Assembly (NCBI RefSeq): GCF_032118995.1
Contig: NC_092650.1
Location: 16,177,501 to 16,241,500, forward strand
Origin: Asterias amurensis
Lineage: Eukaryota; Echinodermata; Asteroidea; Forcipulatida; Asteriidae
Direction: 5' to 3'
Length of the DNA: 64,000 bases
A program made the translations under genes and the position numbers. Positions within the stretch are counted from its first letter, which is position 1; each line of letters begins with the position of its first letter. Positions 35,391-45,311 of the stretch are shown one piece after another. Below the pieces are notes generated by a model, which worked only from the letters and a program-made list of their open reading frames with translations, was not told where the DNA came from and did not search any database.

Positions 35391-35578
35391 AGGGCGCAAT
35401 ATCAGCTGTCAAGCACACAAAATTTGCTGAGACAGATCTTGCTAAGCAGGAACAGGTTACCAGCCAAAATAACATGCAATGTATGTTGTTTACGGCTGGT
35501 TTCCTGCTTACTTGTGCTTAGCAGAATGGTTTGCTAAGCCCCTCTTCTCTGCTTAACAGCTTGATGAGATTGGACCTA
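35391..35578. mobile_element. MITE-F in the likely DYNC1LI 3' UTR
   Basis: AGGGCGCAATATCAGCTG and CAGCTTGATGAGATTGGACC are diverged family ends; the core AGCAGGAACAGGTTACCAGC is conserved. Confidence 0.7.
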
Positions 35579-35892
35579 GGGGGTACTTCATAAAGTAAAC
35601 AGTGTTTTAAACACATTCATTTACTGTAATAATTGTATGGGAAACCAGTCAAGTAAAGTAAGCAATTCAGCAATGTAAACTACCTATGAGTTTTTGGCTT
35701 AAAACATTTTTTTTTCAGCCTGCCCAGATTTTTCCTGTGCTAACCAGATTCGTGTTCCCAGCACTCTCTAAACTGAATCTTTAACATGTTGTGTGTAGGT
35801 GACCAGCTATATCGTCATGTGCTTAATACTGTTTGTAACTGGTCCCCTGCTAAATTCTGCTTGCCTGCTAAATTTGTTGACCAATATTCCAT

Positions 35893-36101
35893 GGGGCTAA
35901 TTTCATCAAACGTGTTAGCACAAAAACTTACTAAGCACAGAAACTTACTATAGACAGAAAAATCTTGCTGAGAAGAAGTAGTTTACCAGCTAAAATGCCA
36001 AACAGTTAAGATCGATGTGACTGGTACCCCTACTCAGTTTTTTTAGCAAAGAAATTTGCTGAGCAGAACATTCTGCTTAGCAGTTTGTTCAATTTGGCCC
36101 A
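35893..36101. mobile_element. MITE-F, diverged
   Basis: GGGGCTAATTTCATCAAACG and CAGTTTGTTCAATTTGGCCC ends with the family interior TTTACCAGCTAAAATGCC. It would also lie in a long DYNC1LI 3' UTR. Confidence 0.6.
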
Positions 36102-36336
36102 GGAAAGCTGTCCCATGGCATTTGGCCATGCTTATGTAAGTTTTCGGTGTGGTGAAACGGCAAAATATTAGGAAAGTTATAATGTGATAATGTTAACACA
36201 AGCTTCTTCCTCTGTCTTCTTTCCGGCCCAAATTGGGAACCCATTTTGAAGTTTTAAAATTAGCACCACAAAGTCTTAAGCAGATGAAATCTTCGCACAG
36301 CTGTTAACATTTATAAAACGCTAAAAAAAAGAACAA

Positions 36337-36342
36337 AATAAA
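36337..36342 (+). promoter_or_regulatory. Candidate poly(A) signal for DYNC1LI (AATAAA)
   Basis: This is the first canonical AATAAA I noticed downstream of the stop codon, about 1 kb away, implying a long 3' UTR that would contain two MITE-F copies. Vertebrate LIC transcripts also have long 3' UTRs. No transcript evidence is available, so another site may be used. Confidence 0.3.
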
Positions 36343-36534
36343 TAGATGACAAATTTGTCTAAATGTGCAGTATGCCGATTAACCAGGAATTCTCTGGTAA
36401 TTTTTTCTTAAACTGAAATGTGGGCCCTTTTCCAGTTTACATTTTCTTCTAGCTGCTAACAGTAAAACTTCTTTGTGTATGAAATTAAGTACCCACATTT
36501 CAAAAACCTATTTTGAACAACTCCAAATAACCCA

Positions 36535-36965
36535 GGCCTGTAATTAAACAGAGGCAATTCAATTCCCCTGGTTTTGGCCTTGGTGCCCCATTAAACACTA
36601 CCCTTTTAAAGACTTTGCAACGGTAGTGCCTTTTGCAAAGTGACACTGGCCTTGCCCTCTCGATGATGAAATACAGTGGGCCATTTTGTCAGATGCCCAA
36701 GGTTCATTTATGACGAATCAAGTGGTGTTTTCATCCCATTTTAGGGGCCAGTCTGTTTACTCCCAATCTAGGTGTTGTTTGGTTTATATGAATTCCTGTT
36801 GGAGAAATGTGTGGCGCCTTGAGCACCAAGACTTTTTCAACATCTGGCCTGATACTTTTAAGAGGCAATTGCCTCCATCCCCTTAGTCATTGCCTCGGTG
36901 CCCCTTGAGATGCTTCAGTAGCATTTTGATTCCCCTCATAGAGGCGAAACTGCCTTGCCCTGAGA
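36535..36965 (+). repeat. Two copies of repeat family R5
   Basis: Copies at 36535-36660 (GGCCTTGGTGCCCCATTAAA, CTGGCCTTGCCCTCTC) and 36841-36965 (GGCAATTGCCTCCATCCCC, GTCATTGCCTCGGTGCCCC) are separated by 180 bp. 36965-37400 shows no gene; its open frames have no recognisable domain. Confidence 0.5.
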
Positions 36966-37403
36966 AGTCCAAACTATCAAGCCTGCAACAGTATTTACAA
37001 AACTTTTATTCTTGTTCAAAACATTGTCAGCAAAAGATCAGGAATAACAAAGTCGTTGTGAGTTTTAAAAAGGGAACCAAAGAATGTGTTCATGTTTTGG
37101 TAATCTACTTAAACGATTACCATTCCCTGCATATGGATGTTGCCAGATTTATGTGGGACAGTTCTGTCAGTGGGGAAGGGAATCTGCGCACTGTCTACAC
37201 GGCGTTTGTGGCATGGTTAACATGTCTGCATTAAACTCTGAACAAATTTACTGCTGTAGCGAGAGGCCACTTCTTTGCTGACGTTTATGAGTTGAAACTC
37301 TTACCGGTACGTTTTTTTTATAATCTGGTATGGGAGGAGATTGTAGATCGGAAGAGCATCTTGGTTTGTTTCTCATTGTTTGTCCAGAGCCTTCACAAGT
37401 TCA

Positions 37404-37543
37404 TCCCAATTTCATAGAGCTGCTTAAGTGCACAACACAAAATTAAGAGTTTACTGGTATCCTGCTTAGCTTTGCTTAGCAGAAATTGTGTAAGCAATTG
37501 TTCCTGTCCTAGTTGAGCAGTTAAATGAAATGGACCCCAAGGG
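37404..37543. mobile_element. MITE-F, short
   Basis: TCCCAATTTCATAGAGCTGC and a diverged GTTAAATGAAATGGACCCC end enclose TTGCTTAGCAGAAATTG. Confidence 0.6.
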
Positions 37544-37719
37544 ATTGATCAGTGGTGCATGTTGTTCAGAAATTAAACTTTCAAATCAGTTCATGGCCTA
37601 ATGAAAAGGTTCCAACGCCCATTTTAGTAGTAATAGCAATCTACGACTGGCTTCAGGTGAAATCTTCTTTGCTATTTATCTAGACTTGTCCACCACTGTG
37701 ATAGCGTTCCAAATCTCCC

Positions 37720-37868
37720 CGCGATTCGCGCGGTATTCTCGCGAGACTGCTGGCCCCGCGAGACTACTGCTCTCACGACTACGGTCTGATTTAATGGGGA
37801 GTAGAAGTCGGCAACCAGCAGTTTGCGCGAGAGCAGTGATCTCGCGAGAACACCGCCACAACTCGCAG
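37720..37868. mobile_element. MITE-P, hairpin with two TCTCGCGAGA palindromes
   Basis: GCGCGGTATTCTCGCGAGAC at left and ATCTCGCGAGAACACCGCC at right form inverted arms; TCTCGCGAGA occurs exactly at 37737-37746 and 37840-37849. It is strongly CpG-rich against AT-rich surroundings. Confidence 0.6.
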
Positions 37869-38369
37869 CAGACTATTAACGACTTGAACACAAGTCAACT
37901 ATTTATCAGGAGCGAACACTTCCTTTGATTCAGAAATCCTTTGCTGCGAAAGCTGGCGATATTGCGCACTCCGTCAAATGTGACTGAGTTAACCATGTAT
38001 AACAAAATATATATGAAATATTTTGCCATTTTTGTTTCATAAATAATAGTCTAGTTTCTTGCATCGTCAATTTGCGTATTTATTTCTTTCACTATTTTGA
38101 TACAGCTTTTTTTTTATTTGGCAAAAATTATGGGCCGGTTGAAGTCAGAATTTTGGGTGTTTTTTTTTTGTCAGAAGAACAAAGTATTTAATTGTACATT
38201 TAAATTATTTAAAGTAATCGTACAAATTGCATTTTTGTTTGGTAGTAAATAATTTTATGATTTGTTCGAATTTCCACTTGAATACTTAAAAGAACTGGTA
38301 CTGGGTTATGTTTCAAACGGATGCATTTTTTTAAATTAAAATTTTGGTTTTGCCTAACCCCATTATTCC

Positions 38370-38678
38370 TTAAAGATGCTATGTCAGATTTTTGGCTGAT
38401 TTGCCCCCCAAATTTTGATTTAAAATTCAATAGGTATTTTGAGTGGGGTCATTTTTGAAAAAGTCTGCCAACTATTATAGTTTTTGTCGGGATCCCGACA
38501 ATATATCACGTGACCAATTCTTATGTGTTTTATAAAAATTGTTTTAAATTTTTGTCATGGTTCCTGACCATTAAAAGTAAAAGTTAAAAAAAAATTCATT
38601 AGAGCGGGTGATACTCTTTGAAATACCATTCACTCAAAAAAATCTATTTTTTAATGTTTGGGGCCATAGCATCTTTAA
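38370..38678 (+). mobile_element. MITE-H, TTAA-flanked, with a central GTCGGGATCCCGAC palindrome
   Basis: TTAA-AGATGCTATGTCAGATTT and GGCCATAGCATCT-TTAA are the ends; the exact 14-bp palindrome is at 38486-38499 and CACGTG at 38508. A truncated inverted copy lies at 45781. Confidence 0.85.
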
Positions 38679-39059
38679 AAATGAAGCTGGATGTTATGTT
38701 ATTTAACCAATTTAAAGATTGCATAGACTATTGCCGATTTCTCAACCCAGTCTTACTTAAATGGCACAACCCCCCCCCCCCCAAAAAAAAAAAAAAGTAA
38801 AAGAAAAAGAATTTTAAAAAAGTTGGAGGGAAATAATTGGAAAGGATCAGCAAAAAAAAGCAAAGCCTAATGTTCAATGCAATGCTATTGTCTCCAGACC
38901 CCCCCCCCCTTCCTACTCAAAAGTCTTTTAAAACAAGATTTGCCATTTGTTTGCCATCCTTTGTGTTTTTATTTTCTTTTGCTTTGTATTTTGAGTATAA
39001 TTATTATTTTTGGATTGTGACTCTAGGTGTGGAATATTTGCGTGCTTGTACAGTTCAGG

Positions 39060-39448
39060 TTAACGGAACACGTTGCCTTGGATCGGACGAGTTGGTCTTG
39101 AAAAGCGTTTGTAAGCCTTTGTTATAAAATGCATATGGGTAGAAAGGTGTTGTAAAAGTAGAATACAATGATCCACACAAACATGCCTCGAAAATGCACG
39201 GTTTTCCTTTTACCTCGTCGACTAACACGGTCGGCCATTTATGGGAGTCAAAGTTTTGACTCCCATAAATGGCCGACCGTGTTAGTTCGCACAGTAAAAG
39301 AAAAACCATGCAATTTCGAGGTAAATTTGTGTGGATTATTGTATTCTACTTTTAAAACATCTTTCTATCCATATGCAATTTATATCAAACAGTTACAAAC
39401 GCTTTTTATAGACCAACTCGTCCGATCCAAGGCAACGTGTTCCTTTAA
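39060..39448. mobile_element. MITE-E, near-perfect 390-bp hairpin
   Basis: GGAACACGTTGCCTTGGATC at left is mirrored by GATCCAAGGCAACGTGTTCC at right, and pairing continues almost to the centre, where ATGGGAGTCAAAGTTTTGAC meets its complement. TTAA lies at both ends. A second copy is at 53786. Confidence 0.92.
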
Positions 39449-39554
39449 CGGAGTAGACAATGCCAAAGATAAACAAAATGTTAACATTTCAAGAAGGAAT
39501 TGAATACTCTACATGTATTGTAGTGTAAAAAAAATGAACTGTAGAATCTGGAAC

Positions 39555-39840
39555 AGAATTTAAAGAGGACTGCAGACCTGGAATTTCATCTCTGAAAGGG
39601 CAAGGCCATTTTCATTTTGCAAAGGGCACTTCTAAGGGAGGTAGTGCTTTCTGCTCTACCGGCCAGGCTTCGAATTGATGATACCCAAGCCTACATTTGT
39701 ATGGACTGTTAAAGGGGTAACCCTGTTTCAGCTCTAGGAGTAGGTGGCAACGGGCTCTGGAAAAAAATAATTGTAGCCCACACCTTGAAGTGGCCTTCAG
39801 GCCTTGTGTGTCAGGCGACTTGCATAACAAAAATATGAAA
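39555..39840 (+). mobile_element. SINE body, S1 variant, head lost
   Basis: GATGATACCCAAGCCTACAT and GGTAACCCTGTTTCAGCTC match 27722-27880 in opposite orientation. The left part (GAAAGGGCAAGGCCATTTTC) matches 48525-48560. No tRNA head is visible. Confidence 0.6.
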
Positions 39841-40958
39841 AAAACAAGTCGTGCCTTCGTGTAATTCCTGGCCTGGACTTTTCTTTCTCAGCCCCCTTCT
39901 GATTGGTTGGACCGACAGTTTTCAGTCACAAAAAACTGACCAATAAGAATTAATCACAACATGATTTGCATACCAAAACATTACAGTCTAAATCTAGATA
40001 GAAGATGAATTAATGACCTTTTAAAAATGTCTTTTAAAACGGATGGGAAGAAAGCCCAAGAAAATGGTTAGTGAATTTCGCATACTGGTAATTTTGAATA
40101 TAAAAAAATGTGTATGTATCTACACAGCCTTTTAAACAAACGTTGTTGTGATGTACTTGCAGGGTTAACGTAATTATAAATTTAAAGTCAACTGAGCTCA
40201 AAACTATTTATAATGCAACACTTAAAAATCTATTGCGGAAATTATAATTTTATTTTAATTTTGTGAAACGATAACTCAACCTCAATTCACGGAAATTGCC
40301 TACTAGGGAAGATGGGTCAACACTAATTAAAATCCAGCCTTGTTCCCAGTGGTGTATGATCGTGCCGTACCATTTTGTCCCATGCCTTGCTTGATCGTAA
40401 TGCCAGGCGCTTGTGTGTTTTTGGCTCTGAGTTTGGTAGCTCCTTTTCCTTGGAATCAAAGAAAAGACGTCTACACGCATTTATAAAATGCAACTTGCTC
40501 TGGCAAAACCTTAAATTTTGGGAGATTCCAAAAGTGAGATTTTTGGTGTCTATCGTGAAAAGGTTTTCGCAACAGCGTATCAGAATGGTTATTTTCCTTC
40601 CGGTCTACAGAAAATTACTCTATGTGGTGACATGACAATCTGAAACTGGTCCATGGGGTCAATTGTTGACCTTTCGTGGCTTTTACTCTGGATAGTTATT
40701 GGTGAAAGGTTGTGGGTTTTTGACAAAGTAATGTCTGAAATAGATTCTATGGAAATTTGAAGTGTCGGGGGCCTTCTCACACACGAGGCAACTTTTACAG
40801 GCAACCAAATGCAGAGCATGCTAAAGGACCGCTTGGTAGCACTCGAGTGACTTTACAAACAATGTCTTACGATCCGAGGAATCATAACGGGAACATTCCA
40901 ATGTGAATTGAATTTTTTTTAGTGGAACTTGTTTCTTGGAAATGTCCTTGTGTGACAT

Positions 40959-41503
40959 GGGCCCAATTTCATAGAACTGCTTAAAGGCAGTGGACACTAT
41001 TGGTAATTGTCAAAGACTAGCCTTCACAGTTGGTGTATCTCAACATATGCATAAAATTACAAACCTGTGAAAATTTGAGCTCAATCGGTCATTGAACTTG
41101 CGAGATAATAATGAAAGAAAAAAACACCCTTGTCACACGAAGTTGTGTGCGTTTAGATGGTTGATTGCGAGACCTCAAGCTCTAAACTTGAGGTCTCGAA
41201 ATCAAATCCATGAAAAATTACTTCTTTCTCGAAAACTATTGCACTTCAGATTGAGCCGTTTCTCACAATGTTTTATACCATCAACATCTCCCCATTACTC
41301 GTCACCAAGAAAGGTTTTATGCTAATAATTATTTTGAGTAATTACCAATAGTGTCCACTGCCTTTAAGCACAAAAACAAGAATAAGGTTACCAGCCAAGA
41401 TACCATGTTATATACAATTTGTGAATGGTATCCTGCTCATTGTTGCTAAGCAGGGTATTTTTAAGCAGTTTTCTGCTTAAGCGACTCTATGCAATTGGGC
41501 CCT
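40959..41503. mobile_element. MITE-F split by MITE-A
   Basis: MITE-F ends GGGCCCAATTTCATAGAACT (40959) and GCGACTCTATGCAATTGGGCC (to 41503, one mismatch) are interrupted at CTGC-TTAA-GCAC by the MITE-A at 40981-41367, giving a natural empty-site comparison. Confidence 0.92.
40981..41367 (-). mobile_element. MITE-A, full length, nested in MITE-F
   Basis: TTAA at 40981-40984 and 41364-41367 flanks AGGCAGTGGACACTATTGG and its inverted partner. The internal hairpin around CTCTAAACTTGAGGTCTCGA is intact. Confidence 0.95.
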
Positions 41504-42576
41504 AGCCTTAATGGCACTGTAGTGATTGTTTTGAAATTGTCGTGTCTAATTTTTTTTGGTACAACTTTAATTTTGATTTTTTGATCTTAGTTTCTTTCTT
41601 TTTTTATTAGTAGACGCTCGCTGCTAAATAATAGATCAGAGTCAAATGTGCAATTTATGAAAATCAAATAGTATTTTAGGAATACAGAATCTGCTTTTTC
41701 AGTGGAAATCTAAAGGGATTATTTTGTCGACGTGCAGATGAAGAGTTTTGCAATTGTCTTAATCATTGTACAATGGAAAGCGGGGTCGAGAATGACTGTT
41801 TTTTGTTTTGTTTTGGGGTGTTTTTTTCCTGAAAATGTGAGACAGTTGGTAGTCTGTGGGGTTTGAATATTAACCACGGAATGCTGTTATAGATGTTGAT
41901 ATGCTTGTTATAAATTGTTCCATTGTATATATAAAATAATACCTGTACATGTAAAACAAGTCTTTGTAGCTGAATTTAGTGACAACTTAAAAAATTAGAA
42001 GTAGATGTATACATGTTTAATAACCCCGTGGGGGATTTGGCTATAAGCCGTAAACCCATTTTCAAAAATTATGATGCAAATCGTGGAGCCTGTAGTTAAT
42101 AATGACAATGTTATTGTTAATAATTTCCTTACAGATTGTTTTTTTTGTTTTTGGTTTCTATCAGTTTCCTCAAATAATTTCATTTTAAGTCACATGGAGA
42201 AATAAATTATGTAATGCAATGCATGCCACAATCCAATGAAGTTATGCACTGATTTATTTGATAGAGTACTGTAGTTCACTGGTTTACATATTTGCGTTGT
42301 CCAATGCATATTCAAAAATACTATAAAAAATTACACTTAAATATTTTTTACAGTACAGGGAAATGTATCCATTTACTCTTGAACCCTAATCCTCTGCTCA
42401 ATATGACATAGGAAGTCCCAAGGCCTTGCCAGTTATTCTCCCCAAAACACCCCTGCTTGCTTAAGTCGAGTGATGTCCTCGAATCACGATGGTTTCCCAA
42501 GCCTTTCTGTCCCCCATTGCTGACTTGAAATCTGCTGATCCAAGTCGTGTATCCATTTTAAGAATGTCGGCGTAAG
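41504..42576. other. No recognisable feature
   Basis: AT-rich intergenic sequence with homopolymer runs. No conserved exon, tRNA or paired repeat ends were seen. The right margin (from about 42440) may belong to the LINE remnant that follows. Confidence 0.3.
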
Positions 42577-42960
42577 TTAATGCCGATCTACCAGGTTTCC
42601 TCCTTCAATTCTTATAGGGGTCCACTGAACAATAATGGACACTCGTTCGCCTTTGCTCCTGTAGCTGTGGCCAGCAAAACGCATCCTTCTCTGTCTGATT
42701 TCTGTTGATAGCTTGGGTAGGCTCCCATATAAGACTTTGTCGGTCATATGTTGACTCCAGTGGATGTTAAGAGCTTTTCTTACTAGCCTTGTGTAGCACC
42801 CATTTGTCTGCTTTTCCAGTTTTTGAGTAAGAGTCCATGCCTCGCAGCCGTATAACAGCACGGACTCTACTGTTGCAAGGAATAGGCGCTCCTTGAGCCT
42901 TCTAGGAAGGTTTGCTTTCCACATTTTGGTGAGCTTATTAAAACGCCCCCACACACCAGT
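42577..42960 (-). mobile_element. LINE remnant, C-terminal reverse-transcriptase region
   Basis: Minus-strand ORF of 125 codons: VESVLLYGCEAWTLTQKLE, YTRLVRKALNIHWSQHMTD and RRMRFAGHSYR are the conserved post-RT segment of RTE/jockey-like non-LTR elements (endonuclease-RT proteins). Only this fragment is visible, flanked by unrelated sequence, so it is 5'-truncated and inactive. Confidence 0.8.
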
Positions 42961-43064
42961 GCAGTTTTCCTAACGTCCTGTTGTCTTGTGGATTTTCCCC
43001 CAAATTTGAGACCCTGAGACACTCGAAGAGAATAAATCATTAACCTGAAATAAACATTGTGGTC

Positions 43065-43388
43065 TTAAAGACATTGGACACTGTTGGCAATTGTCAAAGA
43101 CCAGTCTTCTCACTCGGTGTATCTCAACATTCATATGCATAAAATAACAAACCTGTGAAAATTTGAGCTCAATTGATCGTCGAAGTTGCGAGATAATAAT
43201 GAAAAAAAAAACACCCCTGTCACACAAAGTTGTGTGCACTCTCAGATGCTAGATGTCGAGACCTCAAAATATAAATCAGAGGGAACCAAACCATTTCTCA
43301 CAATGTGTTATACTATATCAACCTCTCCCCATTACTAGTTACAAAGTAAGGTTTGTTAATAATTACCAATAGTGTCCACTGCCATTAA
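43065..43388 (-). mobile_element. MITE-A, internally deleted
   Basis: TTAA-AGACATTGGACACTGTTGG and AGTGTCCACTGCCA-TTAA ends; part of the central hairpin is missing. Confidence 0.88.
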
Positions 43389-43689
43389 CAAATGAAAGTT
43401 ACAGGGTTTTTAAAAGTGTTAAAGTTCTCATTTATTTCTTAACAAATTTCATTTTATTTGTTGATAAAAATAATTTACAAATTTGTTAGCAATGATAAAA
43501 CAGTTGAGTCAATTCACTTTGACCAAACAACACAAGAATACAAAAACCATGTTTGGCTGACAGATCTGCAGCAAACGAATAGCAGCAGTCGATACTGACT
43601 CAAATTTAGAACTCTGTATGCAAAATTTGAAGTTTAGACACTTATCACTTATTACTTCCCAATTTAATCGGCTCGAAGTCGACCAAAGT

Positions 43690-44260
43690 TAATTTAAAAT
43701 AATAAACCACAAGGGAAACTGACTAAGTAAATTTTAAATGATTTGGGGTCGAACAAAAACAATTCTTTATCCGTAAACCTTGGTGTGATCCCGGGGCCCA
43801 ATTTCATAGAGCTGCTTAAGCACAAAACTTTGCTTAAGCAAAAAAATCCTTGCTTAGTAAAATCAGATTACCGGCCAAGACTCCACTCAATTGCTATGCT
43901 AAGTAAACAACAGCTAAATACCAGTCACAAGCAATGTATATGGCATGAAATTTTGGCCAGTAACATGTGTAAAACAAGCGAGCTATTTTCGTGCTTAAGC
44001 AAATTTTTTGCTTAAGCAGCTCTATGAAATTGGCCCCTGGCTACACGGCAGCTAACGTTTGTGTGGGTTCTGACTGGCACCCCTGAACAGAGATATTGAC
44101 AAAATAGAAAGATCACCATCATGTAGGGCCGGCTAGGGACAGCCCAGTTGGTAGGGCGTCGACACGTTAACCCGGAGTCATAGGTTCAAATCTTGCTCAC
44201 AGTAAATTTTTCTTTGTTCAACCTCAAACAAATCAAAGTTAAATTCATATATATGACATA
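43690..44260. mobile_element. SINE S2 material flanking a MITE-F
   Basis: Left S2 tail (reverse) at 43690-43760 and a right S2 head plus tail at 44128-44225 (ACAGCCCAGTTGGTAGGGCG, GGTTCAAATCTTGC, TTTTTCTTTGTTCAACC) enclose MITE-F at 43794-44038. 44260-44880 beyond shows nothing I can name. Confidence 0.6.
43794..44038. mobile_element. MITE-F, best preserved copy
   Basis: GGGCCCAATTTCATAGAGCT and AGCTCTATGAAATTGGCCCC ends, each followed inward by GCTTAAGCA words; about 245 bp. This copy defines the uninterrupted TTAA site hit in the 40959 copy. Confidence 0.9.
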
Positions 44261-44889
44261 AATTCTCTTTTTATCTAGCGTCTTCTTCTCTCATCATTGA
44301 ATAATTTACCAAGGCATTTTCATAAAAATACAAAAATTTACATCATCCATATTTGAAGAACTTATTTTGGCAGAATTTTGGCGGAATCAATCACCTTTTC
44401 ATTTAGAGTTCGGGTATCAAAACAGTTTCAGATGACCTCATTGATGAATGAAACATGCTCATTTCTTTTTTTCACAAAATGGGATGTCCTCTTCATTACT
44501 AATGGATCCTTTCAAAAGTCAGGCCACTCTAGGCGCAATAGAAAGTTCTTGTTGGCCCGCAATCCATTGGACCACCAGAGCGTTCAGTTAGACTGCTGAC
44601 CTTTCCCTTCACTGAGCTGTAGCGGCAATCATAGGCACTGTGTTTCTTGAGTCGTCGATTTCATATCTGGATTTAGTCTGTCATTTTGATTTGTGTTTTC
44701 CTTTCTTACTCTTTGGCCCGTGCTCATCCTGGAAAAAAAAATGGGAGAGTTGGAATTTACAACATACGTGTATACTCATACTGTGCTTTTATGTAGACTT
44801 GCTTTGTGTGATTAGCACTCATATACTCCCACTGGGTGGCCATCCAATATCATCCACACTTATATTAAGTATCTGTCATTCTAATCCAT

Positions 44890-45262
44890 ATGGATGAAAT
44901 CGAACAGTCAGACAGTAGGAGGGTTGACTGTGTACTTGGTAGATGCATTCGTCACTCGATATCATATAGCAGGCTGGAGTAGTGTATAATCATTCTAAAC
45001 TGTGGGGATGATATTGAATGGTCAGACAGTAGGAGGGTTGACTGTGTACTTGGTAGATGCATTCAATCAAGATACCATATTGTAGGCTGGCATAGGGTAT
45101 CATTCTAAATCATATGGATGAAATCAATCGGTCAGGCTGGCATAGTGTATCTATCATTCTAAACTGTGGGGATGAAATTGAATGGTCAGACAGTAGGAGG
45201 GTTGACTGTGCACAGTGTAGATGCAATCACCACATGACATCATATTGCAGGCTGGCATAGTT
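44890..45262 (+). repeat. About 114-bp tandem repeat just downstream of IMPACT
   Basis: GTCAGACAGTAGGAGGGTTG begins at 44907, 45021 and 45185, with a shortened unit between the last two. Each unit includes TATCATTCTAAACTGTGGGG and AGGCTGGCATAG words. It lies 50 bp beyond the IMPACT stop and may be in its 3' UTR. Confidence 0.85.
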
Positions 45263-45311
45263 CATCTATTATTTCTAGTTTAGGTTAAAGTGAGATCATT
45301 TAATTAATTAA

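Noticed and set aside
36686-37281. Overlapping 65-114-codon frames downstream of DYNC1LI
   Set aside because: They coincide with R5 repeats and low-complexity sequence; no conserved domain.
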